Source: Piscirickettsiaceae bacterium (lineage in GTDB: Bacteria; Pseudomonadota; Gammaproteobacteria; Nitrosococcales; Methylophagaceae). Taken from it: a stretch of 6,949 nt of DNA. A program made the position numbers and the translations under genes. Location: the NCBI GenBank assembly GCA_030620285.1, contig JAUXFA010000060.1, forward strand, positions 1 to 6,949, given 5' to 3'. Shown piece by piece: positions 6,702 to 6,949 of the stretch. Numbering within the stretch: position 1 is the stretch's first letter; every line of letters begins with the position of its first letter. A model generated the notes under the pieces. The model was not told where the DNA came from. It made no database searches and saw nothing but the letters and a program-made list of their open reading frames with translations.

Positions 6702-6949
6702 ATGGCTGAACTAATAACAAAAATAAAAACATTTTTCCTAGTCACCTTATGGCAGGAATTACCTCTGCAAACACATGCTCTATGGCGCTGGCTGATCAAT
6801 ACTTTGCGAGTTAGTTATATTGTGATCCGTGAATTGGCTAATGGTGAATTAAACCTACGGGCAATGAGCTTGGTTTTTACGACCTTATTATCATTAGTAC
6901 CGTTGATAGCGGTTGCCTTCTCAGTATTGAAAGCATTTGGTGTTCATAA
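6702..6949 (+). CDS. YihY/BrkB family inner-membrane protein, N-terminal part (3' truncated by window edge)
   Basis: The frame opens at ATG 6702 and runs without a stop to the window edge, giving 82 codons plus two bases. After a mixed hydrophobic and polar N-terminal stretch with WQELP and WRWLINTLRV, the segment RAMSLVFTTLLSLVPLIAVA (57-76), followed by FSVLKAFGVH (77-86 expected; visible to the edge), matches the conserved first membrane helix of the YihY/BrkB family, once misnamed ribonuclease BN. Members are polytopic inner-membrane proteins, usually with about six helices and near 290 residues or more, sometimes linked to envelope integrity; the function is unclear. No good Shine-Dalgarno precedes the ATG. 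The 22-bp spacing from the Nif3-like stop, with no promoter or terminator visible, suggests one operon. Confidence 0.85.
   Translation, partial: MAELITKIKTFFLVTLWQELPLQTHALWRWLINTLRVSYIVIRELANGELNLRAMSLVFTTLLSLVPLIAVAFSVLKAFGVH

Overview
The window looks like ordinary chromosomal DNA of a gammaproteobacterium. The ClpB, YbbO-like, Nif3/YbgI-like and YihY-like proteins all resemble their enterobacterial counterparts, and the DNA is moderately AT-rich (around 40% GC by eye). A marine or methylotrophic lineage is possible, but nothing here fixes the genus. I see no insertion sequence, phage gene, tRNA, rRNA or CRISPR array, and coding density is very high.

Layout from left to right. Positions 1-1167 (+) hold the last ~388 codons of the disaggregase ClpB. 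A short gap with a hairpin terminator separates it from a convergent minus-strand pair: an SDR oxidoreductase (4256 to 3417), followed 68 bp downstream by a 712-residue membrane-bound HAMP-like/PAS/GGDEF/EAL cyclic-di-GMP protein (3348 to 1210). A 109-bp divergent gap then leads to a stand-alone chemotaxis methyltransferase, CheR (4366-5202, +). Its 3' end overlaps by 11 bp the 3' end of a minus-strand DUF4126 membrane protein (5863 to 5192). A 57-bp divergent gap separates DUF4126 from a Nif3/YbgI-type dinuclear-metal protein (5921-6679, +). The start of a YihY/BrkB inner-membrane protein (6702 to the window edge, +) follows 22 bp later and is probably co-transcribed.

The genes do not form one pathway. 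CheR (receptor methylation) and the GGDEF/EAL protein (c-di-GMP turnover) both belong to motility and sessility signalling and flank the SDR gene, but no other che, fla or receptor gene is present. The others are housekeeping (ClpB, Nif3) or poorly characterised envelope proteins (DUF4126, YihY).

I did not find a convincing new multi-gene system. The most unusual structure is a perfect 12-bp inverted repeat inside cheR (4820-4851), followed by the compressed divergent promoter region between DUF4126 and nif3.
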